This document shows, one piece after another, positions 14,561 to 16,182 of a stretch of 16,182 nt of DNA. Source of the DNA: Actinomycetota bacterium (GTDB taxonomy: Bacteria; Zhuqueibacterota; Zhuqueibacteria; Residuimicrobiales; Krinioviventaceae); contig JAACEJ010000013.1 of the NCBI GenBank assembly GCA_011682565.1, positions 1 through 16,182 of the forward strand. The letters run 5' to 3'. A program made the translations under genes and the position numbers. Within the stretch, counting starts at the first letter, position 1; each line of letters starts with the position of its first letter. The notes under the pieces were generated by a model, which was given only the letters and a program-made list of their open reading frames with translations, was not told the origin of the DNA and did no database searches.

Positions 14561-14714
14561 TTATTCCAAATTGAACAAGATTTTCAGCTTGCTTTTTACG
14601 TTTTTTTGCTGAGATTCAGATAATTGCCCTAATTCTCGGCGGATTATGTTGGTAGTTGCAGTCATCATTCGATGCAAACGGAAATGGTACGAGTACGAGC
14701 TTGTACTTTATCAT
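14561..14714 (-). pseudogene. Remnant of a MazF/PemK-family toxin
   Basis: Two short reading frames together recall the two ends of a MazF/PemK endoribonuclease. The first (ATG at 14714, to 14616) begins MIKYKLVLVPFPFASNDD, close to the usual start of this family (xKYKxGDVVLVPFPF) but lacking the conserved Gly-Asp. The second (14668 to the stop at 14561) reads TATTNIIRRELGQLSESQQK then NVKSKLKILFNLE, like the family C-terminus. The ~60-70 residues between them in an intact toxin are missing and the two pieces are in different frames. The antitoxin gene upstream overlaps by 50 bp. Identification is from remembered family patterns, so an alignment is needed, but two matching ends in the right order make coincidence unlikely. 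Confidence 0.62.
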
Positions 14715-14955
14715 TGAACGGTTTCCCATCTGTTATGGAATAAATATCTTCTTCCGGATCAGAAAGGAATGTAAATGCCGGATTTCGTGATGCCGCTTGT
14801 AACCATGAAATCTCATCTGTTTCATCGTCTAACGCTGATAGTACGATAACTCGTACGCGTTTAGGGCCGGAAAAAGGAAGAGAGCCATCCAGTTTTAGCT
14901 GACTATTCTCATCAACTGTTCCGGTCATTTCTATTGCGGTCATAGGAATTTCCAT
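14665..14955 (-). CDS. MazE-like antitoxin of a broken toxin-antitoxin pair
   Basis: 96 residues. The N-terminus MTAIEMTGTVDENSQLKLDG and the later SWLQAASRNPAF and DPEEDIYSITDGKPF match a small-protein family commonly found just before MazF/PemK toxins, where it should bind DNA and neutralise the toxin. GGGAGG seven bases before the ATG at 14955 supports the start; a second ATG lies at codon 5. It begins 12 bp after the higA stop, so it is probably transcribed with higBA. The last ~15 residues (after DGKPFND) run over the start of the mazF remnant by 50 bp, longer than the usual short overlap, so the tail may itself be frameshifted. Confidence 0.68.
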   Translation of the reverse strand: MEIPMTAIEMTGTVDENSQLKLDGSLPFSGPKRVRVIVLSALDDETDEISWLQAASRNPAFTFLSDPEEDIYSITDGKPFNDKVQARTRTISVCIE

Positions 14956-14967
14956 ATTGCGACCTCC

Positions 14968-15276
14968 CTATTGATAAATCAGTTCGGGCATTGAACTAAT
15001 ATTATCATATTCATTTTTATGGGCTTGCAAAGTATTCCACATATCAACATTCATCTGAAGATTCATCCAAAAATCAGGACTGGTATTAAAACATTTTGAC
15101 AATCTAAAGGCGGTATCCGGAGTAATTTTTCGTTTACCAAGTATTATTTCATTAATTCTAACACGAGTAACTCCAATTGTATCAGCAAGCTTTTGTTGAG
15201 ACAAATTCAATGGCTCAAGAAATTCATATCTTAATATTTCTCCCGGATGGATAGGATGCCTATTTTTGGGTAACAT
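14968..15276 (-). CDS. higA: HigA antitoxin (XRE-family)
   Basis: Neutralises HigB and represses the operon. From the ATG at 15276 the protein has 102 residues. It opens NRHPIHPGEILRYEFLEPL, the HigA/VapI signature, followed by a helix-turn-helix (LSQQKLADTIGVTRVRINEI) and FRLSKCFNTSPDFWMNLQ. The start is set by GAGGA (15288-15284) seven bases upstream; an ATG two codons earlier would be one base from that site, and the longer open frame back to 15366 overlaps higB. It lies 16 bp after the higB stop, in the toxin-first order typical of higBA. Confidence 0.92.
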   Translation of the reverse strand: MLPKNRHPIHPGEILRYEFLEPLNLSQQKLADTIGVTRVRINEIILGKRKITPDTAFRLSKCFNTSPDFWMNLQMNVDMWNTLQAHKNEYDNISSMPELIYQ

Positions 15277-15292
15277 TTCCATATCCTCAATT

Positions 15293-15574
15293 TTAATGAT
15301 ATCGCACAAGTTCAAGTTCAAATATTTCCCCTTCTTCAAATTTGAAACATAACCTCCATTGACCACTTACAGCTATCGCCCATTGTCCTTTTCGATCTCC
15401 ATGTAATGGGTGTAATCTATTTGAAGGTGGAGAATTTAAATCACGTAATTCTTTTGCTGCATTTAGCATATCTAACTTTCTTAGTATTCTATTAGAAAGA
15501 TTAGATGGAATACGTTTGTGTTTACCAGTATTCCAAAATTCTTCAAGATAGGATTGCTTAAAGGTTTTGATCAT
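15293..15574 (-). CDS. higB: HigB toxin (RelE superfamily)
   Basis: 93 residues of the RelE/HigB fold, a ribosome-dependent mRNA endonuclease. The pattern MIKTFKQSYLEEFWNTGKH, ILRKLDMLNAAKELRDL, NRLHPLHGDRKGQWAIAVSG and QWRLCFKFEEGEIFELELVRYH follows plasmid and chromosomal HigB closely, including the C-terminal Tyr-His. The toxin appears intact. There is no strong Shine-Dalgarno before the ATG at 15574, and a possible -10 box lies only 5 bp upstream, so the mRNA may be nearly leaderless, which would keep toxin translation low. Base composition is AT-richer than the salvage genes. Confidence 0.92.
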   Translation of the reverse strand: MIKTFKQSYLEEFWNTGKHKRIPSNLSNRILRKLDMLNAAKELRDLNSPPSNRLHPLHGDRKGQWAIAVSGQWRLCFKFEEGEIFELELVRYH

Positions 15575-15579
15575 ACTTT

Positions 15580-15608
15580 AATATGACATGCAATGATACT
15601 CATTGCAA
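15580..15608 (-). promoter_or_regulatory. higBA promoter with palindromic operator
   Basis: TGCAATGA (15589-15596), a 3-nt spacer and TCATTGCA (15600-15607) form a perfect 8-bp palindrome just before higB, a fitting HigA operator. On the minus strand TTGCAA (15608-15603), a 17-bp spacer and CATATT (15585-15580) give a plausible promoter that the palindrome overlaps, so bound HigA would block polymerase. The -10 assignment is tentative. Confidence 0.62.
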
Positions 15609-15662
15609 CTTATTTTTTTAGAAAAATTACAGTTGACTTGCGGTTTTTATAATTTTAATTTA

Positions 15663-15801
15663 GCAGCTAACTTACGACTATGGTTCACTTGCGCGAGGCG
15701 AGGTCTTCGCACTGTCATAAACACACCAAAACGTAGCGGGTTAGCTTGCTGTTTTAAAAGCACTAAGCCCTCGTGTCAAGTGCAACCGCTTTGTTAGCTG
15801 C
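15663..15801 (-). other. Integron attC-like recombination site
   Basis: The ends GCAGCTAAC (15663-15671) and GTTAGCTGC (15793-15801) are perfect complements and resemble R boxes. Inside, GGTTCACTTG (15682-15691) pairs with CAAGTGCAACC (15777-15787), leaving one unpaired base, like the extrahelical base in the L arm of attC. CGAGG words near 15690-15702 pair with CCTCG (15769-15773). The site begins 8 bp after the stop of the gene at 15809 on the minus strand, and the extra base is in the arm expected for that orientation (R''-L''-L'-R' reading minus). The 139-bp length is at the long end of known attC sites. R boxes GTTAGCT deviate slightly from GTTRRRY. Confidence 0.58.
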
Positions 15802-15808
15802 CCGCACA

Positions 15809-16182
15809 TTATTTATCTATCCACCATTTATAGTTTGTCGGATCAGGAGTTAATTCACAAAGGCTATCCATTTTTCGCGCAAAATTTAATCTCAATTCGT
15901 AGTTTTCTTTTAACTCCTCAAAATAACTATCTATGTATTCAACAGTTTTGTCTAAAAGGACGTCTCTATAAAGGCGTTTAATATGGTGGTCTTGGATAAG
16001 AAGCCTTTTTTCTGGATTCAGATAGCAATTTCTGACATTTATTCTCCAATTATTCTTTGTACATGCTTCATGCAATAATGCACATCTGACATTTTTATAA
16101 AAATCATCAATACAAAAAGGAGCCGGAGAACCATCCTCCATAAAAAAGTATCCCTTGAAAATTTTCGCCTCGCCTAAGAATT
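15809..16182 (-). CDS. HEPN-like domain protein (5' end missing)
   Basis: The frame is open to the window edge (at least 123 residues to the stop at 15809). An ATG at 16141 has AAGGGA about nine bases upstream, but the preceding codons (FLGEAKIFKGYFF) look like part of the protein, so the start is probably outside. The stretch FYKNVRCALLHEACTKNNWR carries Arg-x4-His (RCALLH), the active-site pattern of HEPN ribonucleases, in a helical, charged protein (LYRDVLLDKTVEYIDSYFEE). I recall similar FYKNVRCGLLHEA proteins as HEPN families of unknown target (pEK499_p136-type), but cannot confirm it. It is AT-rich and followed at once by the attC-like site, as a gene-cassette passenger would be. Confidence 0.6.
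   Translation of the reverse strand, partial: FLGEAKIFKGYFFMEDGSPAPFCIDDFYKNVRCALLHEACTKNNWRINVRNCYLNPEKRLLIQDHHIKRLYRDVLLDKTVEYIDSYFEELKENYELRLNFARKMDSLCELTPDPTNYKWWIDK

Overview
The window looks like chromosomal DNA from a Gram-negative bacterium of the Fibrobacteres-Chlorobi-Bacteroidetes (FCB) side of the tree, possibly a Calditrichota, KSB1 or Ignavibacteria-type lineage. The clues are a PorV/PorQ-family outer-membrane protein, a PorT-like beta-barrel, a fused SpmA-SpmB protein, a propeller (Reg_prop-like) protein and many short palindromic intergenic repeats. The phylum assignment is inference. No rRNA or tRNA was seen.

Layout. At 2-1759 (+) is the 3' part of a beta-propeller protein with a large C-terminal domain. 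The convergent gap 1760-2238 holds a MITE-like element with 21-bp terminal inverted repeats and three further hairpins. From 2239 to the right edge every gene is on the minus strand. Genes at 2239-11444 form a nucleoside and nucleobase salvage cluster. In transcription order these are cytidine deaminase, uridine kinase, DUF2905, thymidine kinase, a CNT nucleoside transporter, an outer-membrane barrel, purine nucleoside phosphorylase, adenine deaminase and a fused SpmA/SpmB Gate-domain membrane protein. An SGNH hydrolase follows, probably as a separate gene. ssb (11542-11994) lies upstream with a clear sigma70-type promoter. The only terminator-like hairpin between ssb and cdd sits so close to the cdd ribosome-binding site that it lies in the cdd leader.

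At 12086-14307 a PorV-family barrel and a six-bladed NHL-type lipoprotein form a translationally coupled pair, both apparently using TTG starts.

The right end (about 14.4-16.2 kb) is AT-richer and accessory. It holds a HigBA toxin-antitoxin pair with a palindromic operator, a MazE-like antitoxin, a broken MazF/PemK toxin visible only as two short pieces in different frames, and a probable HEPN-domain protein running off the edge. A 139-bp palindrome with the layout of an integron attC site, including an extra unpaired base in one arm, lies just after the stop codon of the HEPN-like gene. A weaker similar structure lies after the mazF remnant. The simplest reading is the distal end of an integron-type cassette array ending next to the PorV gene. 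No integrase is in the window, so this is a hypothesis.

The salvage genes make a coherent system. Nucleosides would cross the inner membrane by CNT, be deaminated (Cdd, Ade), phosphorolysed (PunA) or phosphorylated (Udk, Tdk). Two uncharacterised membrane proteins (the barrel and SpmAB) travel with them and may take part in transport.
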